Of a stretch of DNA of 63,351 bases, positions 9,459 to 17,820 are shown piece by piece. Source of the stretch: JBBQWR01 sp038210495 (GTDB lineage Bacteria; Planctomycetota; Planctomycetia; Pirellulales; DATAWG01). Location of the stretch: NCBI GenBank assembly GCA_038210495.1, contig JBBQWR010000034.1:1-63351 (forward strand), given 5' to 3'. The position numbers were made by a program, and so were the translations under genes. The notes below the pieces were generated by a model that was not told the origin of the DNA, searched no databases, and saw nothing but the letters and a program-made list of their open reading frames with translations. Positions within the stretch are counted from its first letter, which is position 1; each line of letters opens with the position of its first letter.

Positions 9459-9611
9459 AACGCTTTCCTACGTTCGTTCCGTTTCAATATTTAATTTGTG
9501 TGGGCTGCGAGAACAGCCAAGTGGCAATCGGTCCGGCCGGCTTTCGCGACGACGGCGCGCGTGATCCGCTCGGGTAATCCCTTTCGACGGCCTTTCGGCC
9601 GGGAGTAAGCA

Positions 9612-10922
9612 ATGAATCGTTTCCAAATTCCAGCGGGCATGAGTCGCCGTCATTTTATGACGCACATGGCGGGCGCCTCGGCGATGATGCTTCCGGCCAT
9701 GTCGTTCACCAACACGCTGTTGGCCAACGCCACCGATCTCAAGAAGCGCCACAAATCGTGCATCATGTTGTGGATGGGAGGCGGTCCTGCCACCATCGAC
9801 ATGTGGGACCTCAAGCCGGGCTCTCCGACGGGCGGCGAATTCAAGCCGATCAATACCTCGGTCGACGGTCTGCAAATCAGCGAGCACATGCCGCTGATGG
9901 CGAAGGAAATGAAGCACTTGGCCGTCGTCCGCTCGATGAGCACCAAGGAGGCCGACCATGCCCGCGGTCGCTACTATATGCACACGGGCTATGTGCCGAA
10001 TCCCAACATCGAATATCCCAGCTACGGCTCCGTGATCGCTCACGAGCTGGCCGCCAAGGTGCCCGATTTGGAAATTCCGCCGTTCGTATCGGTCGGCGGC
10101 GGCAGCGAAGGTCCGGGCTTCCTGGGCATGGCGTGGGCGCCGTTTGTCGTCGGTTATAACGGCGACGTCCGCGATTTGGGCATGGGCGTCGATCAGGCCC
10201 GTCTGCAACAGCGGATGGCGATGCTCGACACGGTCGAGCGGAGCTTCTTGGGCCAAGTCAACGGTGGCGACATCGCGTCGCTAGAACGGGGTGGTCCGAC
10301 CACTCCCGCCGGCGATCACGCCAAGATCCTCGCAAAGACAGTCAAGCTGATGACCAGCAAGCAGATGGACACCTTCAAGACCGACTCGGAGTCGGCCGCC
10401 ACGAAGGAGCGCTACGGCAACACCAATTTCGGCAAAGGCTGCTTGATGGCTCGCCGCTTGGTCGAGCTCGGCACGCCGTTCATCGAAGTGGACCTAGGTG
10501 GCTGGGATACCCATGCCAACACGTTCACCGCCCATAAGACCCGTTTGCAGCCGGAAGTCGACAAGGCGTTCAGCGCCCTGGTTTCCGATTTGTCCGAACG
10601 CGGCTTGTTGGACGACACGGTCATCATGTGGCTGGGTGAATTCGGACGCACGCCGCGCATCAACGGCGGAGCCGGCCGCGATCACTGGGCCCGAAGCTGG
10701 AGCGTCGTCGTCGGTGGCGGCGGATTCAAGCGGGGCACGGTCGTCGGCAAGACCAACTCCGATGGCACGATGGTCGAAGGCGAAGCCTACACCTCGCAAG
10801 ACCTCATGGCGAGCGTCTGCAAGGCGATGGGCATCTCGCTCGACACCACGTTCACCAGCAACAACGGCCGCCCGATGAAGATTGCCAACAGCGGCAAGGT
10901 CATTAAGGAGCTTTTCGCCTAA
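9612..10922 (+). CDS. DUF1501 secreted protein, Tat-type signal
   Basis: This 436-residue protein starts with a twin-arginine-like signal (SRRHFMTHMAGASAMMLP), so export by the Tat pathway is likely. It belongs to DUF1501, with an alkaline-phosphatase/sulfatase-like fold: CIMLWMGGGPATIDMWDLKP, EADHARGRYYMHTG, and MWLGEFGRTPRINGGAGRDH near the C-terminus. GGGAG lies 6 bp before the ATG. It is the standard partner of the DUF1549/DUF1553 gene upstream. The substrate is unknown; a surface or periplasmic hydrolase is the usual guess. A strong terminator follows. Confidence 0.93.
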   Translation: MNRFQIPAGMSRRHFMTHMAGASAMMLPAMSFTNTLLANATDLKKRHKSCIMLWMGGGPATIDMWDLKPGSPTGGEFKPINTSVDGLQISEHMPLMAKEMKHLAVVRSMSTKEADHARGRYYMHTGYVPNPNIEYPSYGSVIAHELAAKVPDLEIPPFVSVGGGSEGPGFLGMAWAPFVVGYNGDVRDLGMGVDQARLQQRMAMLDTVERSFLGQVNGGDIASLERGGPTTPAGDHAKILAKTVKLMTSKQMDTFKTDSESAATKERYGNTNFGKGCLMARRLVELGTPFIEVDLGGWDTHANTFTAHKTRLQPEVDKAFSALVSDLSERGLLDDTVIMWLGEFGRTPRINGGAGRDHWARSWSVVVGGGGFKRGTVVGKTNSDGTMVEGEAYTSQDLMASVCKAMGISLDTTFTSNNGRPMKIANSGKVIKELFA

Positions 10923-11016
10923 GCGGCGAAGAAAGTCGGGAGACCGGAGACGGGAGTCGGCAGTTTACGGAGGACGTTCGGCCGCCGCTTCACGAGAGCA
11001 AACGATTGGAATTCTA

Positions 11017-11049
11017 ACCGAGTGGGTTTAACCCCCCACTCGGTTTTTT
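11017..11049 (+). terminator. rho-independent terminator after the DUF1501 gene
   Basis: ACCGAGTGGG at 11017-11026 pairs perfectly with CCCACTCGGT at 11035-11044. The loop is 8 bases, and the T run continues to 11049. It is the clearest intrinsic terminator in the window. Confidence 0.9.
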
Positions 11050-11137
11050 ATTGCGCTTGCGGCTTAGCTCTGCATCGCTCCATTTTTTGGGTAATTCGTA
11101 AACACCCGTTTCATCGCCGGGACAAATTCCTCTCATC

Positions 11138-12547
11138 GTGCTCAACCCGAATAATTTGCCCAAATCCGATAGTATTTGGCGGCCACTGATGCGGCTGGTT
11201 TGGCCCGTGCTGGCCGAGCAGTTGCTCTCGATGCTGATGGGATTCAGCGACAAATGGCTAACCGGGCACTTTCTGCCGGGCGACAAATATCTGGCCGCGA
11301 TGACGCTAGTCGCCTATCTGTTGGGCTTCGTGCCCGGCTTGTTTGCCGCCGTCTCGGTCAGCGCCACTGCGATGATCGCTCGGTTCTACGGCGCGGGCGA
11401 CCTGGACCAAGCCCAGCGAGTCGCGAATCAGGCGCTCGTGCTCGGCGCGCTGGTTGCGCTGGGCGTCGGCGCCTTTGCCTTCGTCGCCGGGTCATCGCTC
11501 GTCGCGACCATGGGGCTAGGGGGCGAAACTGCAAGGCTCGCCCTACGATACCTGTCGATCGCAATTATCGCCGTTCCGGCGATCGCGATCGGACAAGTGG
11601 GAATCGCCGTCCTCCGCGGCGCCGGCGACATGGTCACCGGACTGATCGCCATGACGGTTCAAAACGTCGTAAATATCGTGGTCGCCGTGGCGCTGATTCG
11701 CGGCTGGGGACCTCTGCCGCGGCTGGGTTGGGACGGACTCGCCTATGGCGTCATCGCAGGCGACGCATGCACCGCGCTGATCGTGCTCGCGCGGCTCGGG
11801 CGAGGCCGCTATGGAATGCGGATACAGTGGCGTCTGCTGCGGCCGGATACGAGTCTTATCCGCCGGATGCTGCGGATTGGAGTTCCCGGCGGCATGGATA
11901 TCCTGGCCCTATCGGCATGCCAGTTCTGGTTCCTGTCGATCGTCAATCGGCTCGGCGACACGGCGGCCGCGGCGCACGGCGTCGCGATCACGATCGAGTC
12001 GATCGCTTATCTGCCGGGAATGGCTTTTCAAGTCGCCGCGACGACCATCGTCGGTCAATCGCTCGGAGCAAAAGACGAACGCCGGGCGGTCCACACCGTC
12101 CGACTGGCGACGCTCGCCTGCGTCGGGCTCATGTCGGTCCTGGCGGCGTGGTTCTTCTTCGAGGCGCATTGGCTGGCACGGCAGTTCTTGGGTCAGTCGC
12201 ATCCGGAAGTCGCCGACCAAGCGGCAATGCTGGTGCGGATCGTCGCCTTCGGACAGCCGCAGCTAGCGCTACTGATGGTGATGACCGGCGCGCTGCGCGG
12301 GGCAGGGGACACCCGCTGGACGCTGCTGGTCACATTCATCGGCATGTTGCTCGTGCGAATTCCGCTCGCATATTGGCTGGCCTGGAAGACGATTGGTATT
12401 CACCTGCCTGGATTCGATCTCTCAATCAGCGGACTAGGACTCGGCGTCCGCGGCGCTTGGTACGCGATGATCACCGACCTAGCGGTCCGCGGCCTGCTCA
12501 TGACATTTCGCTTCGCGCAAGGTGAATGGAAGCACGTCGAGGTGTAG
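11138..12547 (+). CDS. MATE family multidrug/Na+ efflux transporter
   Basis: This 469-residue protein has about twelve membrane helices and the MATE layout of two similar halves (LVWPVLAEQLLSMLMGFSDKWLTGHF; GVPGGMDILALSACQFWFLSIVNRLG). MATE proteins exchange H+ or Na+ for cationic drugs or metabolites across the inner membrane. The start is a GTG at 11138. The conserved AGDTR and GAGDM-type loops support the family. Substrate specificity cannot be told. The gene stands alone between a terminator and repeat DNA. Confidence 0.9.
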   Translation: MLNPNNLPKSDSIWRPLMRLVWPVLAEQLLSMLMGFSDKWLTGHFLPGDKYLAAMTLVAYLLGFVPGLFAAVSVSATAMIARFYGAGDLDQAQRVANQALVLGALVALGVGAFAFVAGSSLVATMGLGGETARLALRYLSIAIIAVPAIAIGQVGIAVLRGAGDMVTGLIAMTVQNVVNIVVAVALIRGWGPLPRLGWDGLAYGVIAGDACTALIVLARLGRGRYGMRIQWRLLRPDTSLIRRMLRIGVPGGMDILALSACQFWFLSIVNRLGDTAAAAHGVAITIESIAYLPGMAFQVAATTIVGQSLGAKDERRAVHTVRLATLACVGLMSVLAAWFFFEAHWLARQFLGQSHPEVADQAAMLVRIVAFGQPQLALLMVMTGALRGAGDTRWTLLVTFIGMLLVRIPLAYWLAWKTIGIHLPGFDLSISGLGLGVRGAWYAMITDLAVRGLLMTFRFAQGEWKHVEV

Positions 12548-12594
12548 GCATTCTTTGAACCACGACGGCGCGAAGGCACGAACGAAAAAATAAT

Positions 12595-12709
12595 CTAGAC
12601 AGAATCAACAAGATTTTCAGGATTTTAAAACTCGGAAGTTGCCCTGCGACAAGCACAGTCGTTTCGCCTCTGCCCCCATCCTGGTAATCCTGTTATTCCT
12701 GTCGATTTT
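12595..12709. repeat. second inverted pair of CAGGATT-type repeat arms
   Basis: The left arm (12595-12626: AGACAGAATC..., AGATTTTCAGGATT) and right arm (12677-12709: ATCCTGGTAATCCTG..., then CTGTCGATTTTT) are opposed as at 6953-7114. Just upstream, 12557-12584, lies a fragment of the widespread ACCACGA-GGCACGAAC type repeat. The frame at 12639-12833 crossing it is not a gene. Confidence 0.7.
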
Positions 12710-12832
12710 TTGCTTCGTCGTTTTTTCCCGTTCGGGGATGCCCCCAAGTCGGCGCGAGAGTAGAATGGCGATGTTTGTCGCCGAAATGCGATTGGGCAGT
12801 CAGCGATCCTTTGGCAGACCGGAGTGGTTTTG

Positions 12833-14752
12833 ATGCTCGAACTTGAGGTCGCACGATGGTCCGTCGCCGAGGCGAGTGAGCTTTACGAAGTCGCGCGGTG
12901 GGGGAACGGCTACTTTTCCGTCAATGCCGCGGGGCACGTCTGCGTGCATCCCAGCAAGGACCCGGCCCGTTCGATCGATCTCAAACAGCTTGTCGACCGC
13001 CTGCAACTCCGTGGTATCGATCTGCCGATCCTGATCCGCTTCGCCGATATTCTGAAGCATCGCTTGGCCGAGATTCACGGCGCCTTTCAGAACTCGATCG
13101 CCGAGCACAAATATCAGGGCCAATATTGCTGCGTTTATCCCATCAAAGTCAATCAGCAGCGGCAGGTCGTCGAAGAGGTCGTTCAGTTCGGCCGGCCGTA
13201 TAAGTTCGGGCTCGAGGCGGGCAGCAAGCCCGAGCTGTTGGCCGTGATCTCGATGGCCTCGAACGAGACGCCAATCATCTGCAATGGGTTCAAAGACGCT
13301 GAATTCATTGAGACGGCGATGTTGGCCCACAAAATCGGCCGGCAGATCATCCCGGTCGTGGAAAAATACACCGAACTCAAGCTGATCCTCGACTACGCGG
13401 AGAAAATCGGCGTCCGGCCGCAGATCGGGATGCGAGTCAAACTGGCCACGCGCGGCTCGGGTCGCTGGCAGCAATCGGGCGGATACCGCTCGAAATTCGG
13501 CCTCACCGTCAGCGAAATCCTCCGCGGTCTGGAAGAGCTCAAGCGACACGACATGGCCGATTGCTTTAAGCTGCTGCACTTTCACCTGGGCAGCCAGATC
13601 ACCAACATCCGCCAGATTAAGGCCGCGCTCAACGAAGCGGCCCGCGTGTATACCGAGCTCTCGCGCCGCGGCGCGGGCTTGGAATACATCGACGTCGGTG
13701 GCGGGCTCGGCGTCGATTACGACGGCTCCCAAACGAATTTCGAGTCGAGCGTCAACTATACGTTGCAGGAATACGCCAACGACGTCGTGTACCACGTCCA
13801 GCGGGCCTGTGACGACGCCGGAGTCAAGCATCCGACGATCATCTCCGAAAGCGGCCGCGCGGTCGTCGCCTATCACAGCGTGCTGGTGTTCGGCGTGCTC
13901 GGCGTTTCGGAGCAGGGAGAGAACGGCGTGCCGCCTCAACTCGCCGGCGACGTCGAGCAACCGCTGATCGACATGATGGAAACCTACCAGCATCTGTCGG
14001 TCCGCAACATATTGGAGAGTTACCACGACGCCCAGCTGGCGCTCGACACGGCGATGAATCTGTTTTCGAGCGGTTACTTGCCGCTGGATCAGCGGAGCAG
14101 TGTCGAGAATCTTTACTTCGCGATCTGCCACAAGATCAAGCGGCTCACGAAGACGCTGGAATTCGTGCCCGAGGAACTCGAAGGACTCGATGCGTTTCTC
14201 TCCGACACGTATTTTTGCAATTTTTCGCTGTTTCAATCGATTCCCGATAGTTGGGCGATCAAGCAACTGTTCCCGCTGATGCCGATCCACCGCCTGACGG
14301 AGCGGCCGACCCGCAACGCCGTGCTCGGGGACATCACCTGCGATTCGGACGGCAAGATCGACCAGTTCATCGATCGGCGCGACGTGAAACGCACGCTGCC
14401 ACTGCATGCGTACGAAGGCAAGCCCTATTATCTCGGCGCGTTTCTCATTGGCGCGTATCAGGAAATCCTCGGCGATTTGCACAATCTGTTCGGCGACACC
14501 AATGCCGTGCATGTCAGCCTCGACGCGAGCGGCGAGGTCGTGCTCGAAACGGTGATCAAGGGAGACACGGTCCGCGAAGTGCTCGACTATGTGGAGTTCG
14601 ACCACAACACGCTCGTCCGCCAACTTCGCGACTCGGTCGAAGTGGCCGTCCGCGAAGGCCGCATTAGCTACGAACTGGCCGGCCGGTTTTTGAAGTTCTA
14701 CGAAGAAGGCCTGGGCGGGTATACCTATCTGGAAGAGCCGGACGAAAAGTAA
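12833..14752 (+). CDS. speA: biosynthetic arginine decarboxylase
   Basis: This 639-residue PLP enzyme of fold type III converts arginine to agmatine, the first step of the arginine route to putrescine and spermidine. The PLP lysine is in CVYPIKVNQQRQVVEE (about K105). The phosphate-binding glycines are in YIDVGGGLGVDYDG, the HxxxHLGSQI segment is present, and the C-terminal end of the barrel follows. The length equals E. coli SpeA (about 630-660). I start at the ATG at 12833 because GGAG lies 8 bp upstream; a GTG three codons earlier is possible. No agmatinase or deiminase gene is adjacent. Confidence 0.93.
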   Translation: MLELEVARWSVAEASELYEVARWGNGYFSVNAAGHVCVHPSKDPARSIDLKQLVDRLQLRGIDLPILIRFADILKHRLAEIHGAFQNSIAEHKYQGQYCCVYPIKVNQQRQVVEEVVQFGRPYKFGLEAGSKPELLAVISMASNETPIICNGFKDAEFIETAMLAHKIGRQIIPVVEKYTELKLILDYAEKIGVRPQIGMRVKLATRGSGRWQQSGGYRSKFGLTVSEILRGLEELKRHDMADCFKLLHFHLGSQITNIRQIKAALNEAARVYTELSRRGAGLEYIDVGGGLGVDYDGSQTNFESSVNYTLQEYANDVVYHVQRACDDAGVKHPTIISESGRAVVAYHSVLVFGVLGVSEQGENGVPPQLAGDVEQPLIDMMETYQHLSVRNILESYHDAQLALDTAMNLFSSGYLPLDQRSSVENLYFAICHKIKRLTKTLEFVPEELEGLDAFLSDTYFCNFSLFQSIPDSWAIKQLFPLMPIHRLTERPTRNAVLGDITCDSDGKIDQFIDRRDVKRTLPLHAYEGKPYYLGAFLIGAYQEILGDLHNLFGDTNAVHVSLDASGEVVLETVIKGDTVREVLDYVEFDHNTLVRQLRDSVEVAVREGRISYELAGRFLKFYEEGLGGYTYLEEPDEK

Positions 14753-14857
14753 GATTGGTCGGCAATTTCAAGGGCTACCTCAAAGTAAAGCACGTCGCAT
14801 TTGCCGCAACGTTGCCTTACAATCGCTTATGACAATGGGGCTTTGCGGAGTACATGT

Positions 14858-15871
14858 ATGACGCCTCGATGGAAAACAGCCTTGTTGTTCGGGATAGTGT
14901 TGAGCGGGGGTGTCGCGTCCGCCCAGCAAACCACCATCGGCACGCCGTTGCGCAATAACTCCGACGGTTTCTTCGAAAACACCGGGGTCAATTTTGGGTT
15001 TAGCGTCCCGGGCGCGGCGCCCGGGCAGCGGGGCATCGTCGGGCTGAATGCGGCGGGGCTGCCCAATCCGGGCGGACCGATCGTGTTTCAGCAGGGAGGC
15101 GCGGCGGCGGCAATGGCGCCATTTGGAAATCCCAATCCCGCGGCGGTTGGCAACACGTTCGGGTTCCAAATCCTTTCGCCCAACGGCAATTTCAACTTCG
15201 GCCTGACCGCCACTCAGGGCTCGTCGCGAGGAAACGTCAGCCAGACGCCGAGCGTCACGACGCAGAACGGCCTGACAGCGTTCATCTCCGACACGTCTCA
15301 GCGGCCGTTTGTCACGAGCATCGTGCCGGTCGTCGGAGGATTCATGGACGCCTCGCAGCCGCACTACATGTTTCCCGCCGCGGCTCCGGCGGTCGACTCG
15401 TTCGGCACGAGCGCGCTGGGCGAGCGCTTGCAGCGGCTGGGCGAAGCGCCCGGCCCGCGCGTTGGCCCCGTGGCCCAAGTCAACTTCTCCAGAGTTCCGA
15501 TCGCGCCGATTCCCAATTTCGTAGGGCCGGCGCACACAACCGGCGTTCACGCCCAGTCGCCGGCAGACACAAGCCACGAAGACAAAACCACCCGTGAGTT
15601 GGTCCACGCCCGCGAAAGCACAGCGGGGCAACCGACCACCAGCATCGCCGAAATTCGAGCTCAACAAGCCTCCGAAAATTCCGCCGCCGACAAAGAGTTG
15701 CAAGCCATTCTGGACCAAGCCCAGCAAGCGATGTCGCTCGGCAAGCCCAACGTCGCTCGCATTTACTACAGCCAACTCGCCCGCCGAGCGACGGGCTCTC
15801 TCAAGCAGGTCGGCCTCGACGGACTCGAAGCGACCGAGTCGCAATCCAAATCGGCTCGCTCGGCGCACTAG
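14858..15871 (+). CDS. secreted protein of unknown function
   Basis: I do not recognise this 337-residue protein. It begins with a clear Sec signal peptide (MTPRWKTALLFGIVLSGGVA, cleavage after ASA). The first part is rich in Gly/Asn/Pro with phrases such as NNSDGFFENTGVNFGFSVPG. The last 80 residues form a charged helical segment (AEIRAQQASENSAADKELQA, then QAQQAMSLGKPNVARIYYSQ) that may be TPR-like. I chose the ATG at 14858 because GCGGAG lies 7 bp before it and because it places the signal peptide at the N-terminus. It is probably a planctomycete-specific periplasmic protein. Confidence 0.75.
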   Translation: MTPRWKTALLFGIVLSGGVASAQQTTIGTPLRNNSDGFFENTGVNFGFSVPGAAPGQRGIVGLNAAGLPNPGGPIVFQQGGAAAAMAPFGNPNPAAVGNTFGFQILSPNGNFNFGLTATQGSSRGNVSQTPSVTTQNGLTAFISDTSQRPFVTSIVPVVGGFMDASQPHYMFPAAAPAVDSFGTSALGERLQRLGEAPGPRVGPVAQVNFSRVPIAPIPNFVGPAHTTGVHAQSPADTSHEDKTTRELVHARESTAGQPTTSIAEIRAQQASENSAADKELQAILDQAQQAMSLGKPNVARIYYSQLARRATGSLKQVGLDGLEATESQSKSARSAH

Positions 15872-15934
15872 GAGATTCGCGACAACGAATTTGGTCGCGA
15901 GTGCGGAATCGGCCGATGAGGAAGCGATCGAGCC

Positions 15935-16831
15935 TCAGGGCAGCGGCGCGTTGTTTGACTCGCGCGAGCTTAGTTCGCTGATCAGAATTCCGCCGAGTAT
16001 CAGCGCCGAGCCGACGAGCATCGTTGGCGGTAACGGCTCACCGATCGCCGCGCCCACGACGCCGGCCCAAACCGGTTCCATCGCGTAAATGATTGTCGCC
16101 CGCGTTGGCGATACGGTACGCTGCGCCCAGTTCATGGCCACGGCGATCGAGGCCGTGGCGACTCCCAAACCGATCGCCGCGCCGAGCATCGTGGGGGTGA
16201 ATCGCGGCGATGGCTCGCCGAGCGGACCGGCGAAAATCAGCGAAAGCACGGCGACCACCGCCAACTGCACAAGACCAAGTCGTCTCGGGTCAGCGACCTT
16301 GGCCCAGCGGCCAACGAGGGCGATCTGCAACGCAAATGCGAGCGAGCATCCCAGCGTCAACCGCTCGCCCCGTCCGAACGTCAGCGAAAAGTGCTCGTCG
16401 ATCGAAATGAGCATCAGACCGGCATAGCAAGCGATAATGCCAAGCCAGACGGTCCCCTGCGTGCGCTTGCGCAGGATAAGCGATTGCATGGCCGGCGCAA
16501 GGGGCACATAAATGGCGGTGATGAACGCCGACTTGCTGGTCGAAATCGTTTGCAGGCCGTAGGTTTGCAGAGCGTAGCCCGCGAACACGACGACGCCAAG
16601 CACGCCGCCCGCGCACCACTCCAGCCGCGTCGGCCAATCGCGTCTAGCAGCCAGAATCATTCCCAGCAGTAGAGCGCCCGCGCCAAAACGCAGAGCCAGG
16701 AATGCCAGCGGCCCGCTGTCGCGCAGCGCCAGCTTCGTAACCACGAACGTGCCGCCCCAAACGAGCGCAACGAGCATCAGCGCAAGTTGCGGAAGCAAAG
16801 TTCCGCGCGGGGAATCGGCCTCGGTCGGCAT
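15935..16831 (-). CDS. EamA/DMT-family transporter
   Basis: This 298-residue protein has ten predicted membrane helices in two EamA repeats. The first begins LMLVALVWGGTFVVTKLAL and ends near YALQTYGLQTISTSKSAFIT; the second has AMEPVWAGVVGAAIGEPLPP, the typical second-repeat signature. This drug/metabolite family exports amino acids, purines or similar small molecules; the substrate is unknown. The ATG at 16831 is my choice, although a TTG eight codons earlier would also fit. The gene converges on the secreted-protein gene at 15871. Confidence 0.88.
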   Translation of the reverse strand: MPTEADSPRGTLLPQLALMLVALVWGGTFVVTKLALRDSGPLAFLALRFGAGALLLGMILAARRDWPTRLEWCAGGVLGVVVFAGYALQTYGLQTISTSKSAFITAIYVPLAPAMQSLILRKRTQGTVWLGIIACYAGLMLISIDEHFSLTFGRGERLTLGCSLAFALQIALVGRWAKVADPRRLGLVQLAVVAVLSLIFAGPLGEPSPRFTPTMLGAAIGLGVATASIAVAMNWAQRTVSPTRATIIYAMEPVWAGVVGAAIGEPLPPTMLVGSALILGGILISELSSRESNNAPLP

Positions 16832-16875
16832 CGCGGGCGAGTGCTCCGTCCACAATCGATCGACGAGTAGGATGG

Positions 16876-16950
16876 CCGGGGCTGAACCAACGGGAAGCCC
16901 CGGAGCGCGACGCCATCCGGGGCTTCGGCGAAGCGCCTCCAGTCCTGGCC
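16876..16950. repeat. dispersed GGGGCTTCGGCGAAGCG element with 11-bp hairpin
   Basis: GAAGCCCCGGA at 16894-16904 is the perfect reverse complement of TCCGGGGCTTC at 16916-16926. The conserved core GGGGCTTCGGCGAAGCG recurs at 32277, 33121 and 36694 (the last diverging after GGCG), and inverted at about 59455-59480. Confidence 0.8.
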
Positions 16951-16985
16951 ACCCGTCGACTCACGCCGACAGATTACGCTTAAGC

Positions 16986-17342
16986 CTAGCCGCGTCCGCC
17001 GACGACGCGTTTCTGCACGTCGGTTTCCAGCACGCCGAACGCCTGCTCATGCCGCTGCACGGTGAGCTGCAGGGCGTGCAACATCCGCTTGGCCGTGTAG
17101 TAGTTGGTGACGATTCGCTGTGAGATGACGACCGGATGAGTCGGCATGCCAAACGGCTGCGGATTGAGCCCGAAGTCGACGATCAATTCTTCCGGCGTGC
17201 CGGTCACGCGACAAAAATTGGCGTAGGCCGAGATCGCATGCGTATCGTCCACGTCGATTCGCTGCTGAGTCGGCGGCTCGGCCGTGGGATTGGTGGCAGG
17301 CTTGGTGGAATCACCAGAGGCACGATCGGCTGCGCTGGACAC
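16986..17342 (-). CDS. DUF3467 family protein
   Basis: This 118-residue protein carries the DUF3467 pattern: TGTPEELIVDFGLNP, then PVVISQRIVTNYYTAKRML and QRHEQAFGVLE. I start at the GTG at 17342 because GGAG lies 6 bp upstream; the frame extends further but without a start signal. The first 45 residues are low-complexity and probably disordered. DUF3467 proteins are small and soluble, found in many planctomycetes and other bacteria, with no established function. Confidence 0.8.
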   Translation of the reverse strand: MSSAADRASGDSTKPATNPTAEPPTQQRIDVDDTHAISAYANFCRVTGTPEELIVDFGLNPQPFGMPTHPVVISQRIVTNYYTAKRMLHALQLTVQRHEQAFGVLETDVQKRVVGGRG

Positions 17343-17820
17343 GGCTGGCTCCTTGGATCGAATAGTGGGAATATAAACCAAAATGGAAATTGGCGAGCTG
17401 AACGACGAGGTAGTCCTCGCCACGCGACTCGTCGCAGTTTATAGCTCAACTGGCGGAGAAACCAGACCCCGGATGCGATCGAAGCCGAAAGCAAGGTGGT
17501 TTTACCGAGACTCACGGGGAGATGTTCCGTTTGGGAAAACTCTTCACGAACTCTGCGCGAAATTCTCGCCGTCGGTCGCGTCCAAACCTAGAGGCGCCAT
17601 CGACTTGCGTAAATCGCACAGTCGCAATTGCATCTGACTTGCTCGCTCCTTACGATAACGCACAAACCGAATTGGCGGCATAACCGGATTCCAGCTAAGA
17701 TTACGAGGGGTTGACCGCTAGCCAGCGCCAAAAAAATATGTCGTGGCCCCCATCAAGCGGTATAATTTGGATAAAGTAAGTCAATTTTGAGCCGCGAGTA
17801 AGAACGAGGCTCACCGAGTT
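17343..17820. other. 478-bp divergent intergenic region before sucA
   Basis: No gene is visible between the divergent DUF3467 gene and sucA. A perfect TATAAT at 17761-17766 lies 54 bp before the longest sucA start but lacks a matching -35 box. TTGACC at 17711-17716 has only a poor -10 partner. The promoter is therefore undecided. Confidence 0.4.

Noticed and set aside
12639..12833. A 64-residue hydrophobic frame before speA
   Set aside because: It reads through a dispersed repeat arm and lacks a ribosome site.
12800..14623. A 607-residue open frame opposite arginine decarboxylase
   Set aside because: It is antisense to a clear speA and arises from GC-biased third positions; it shows no family motif.
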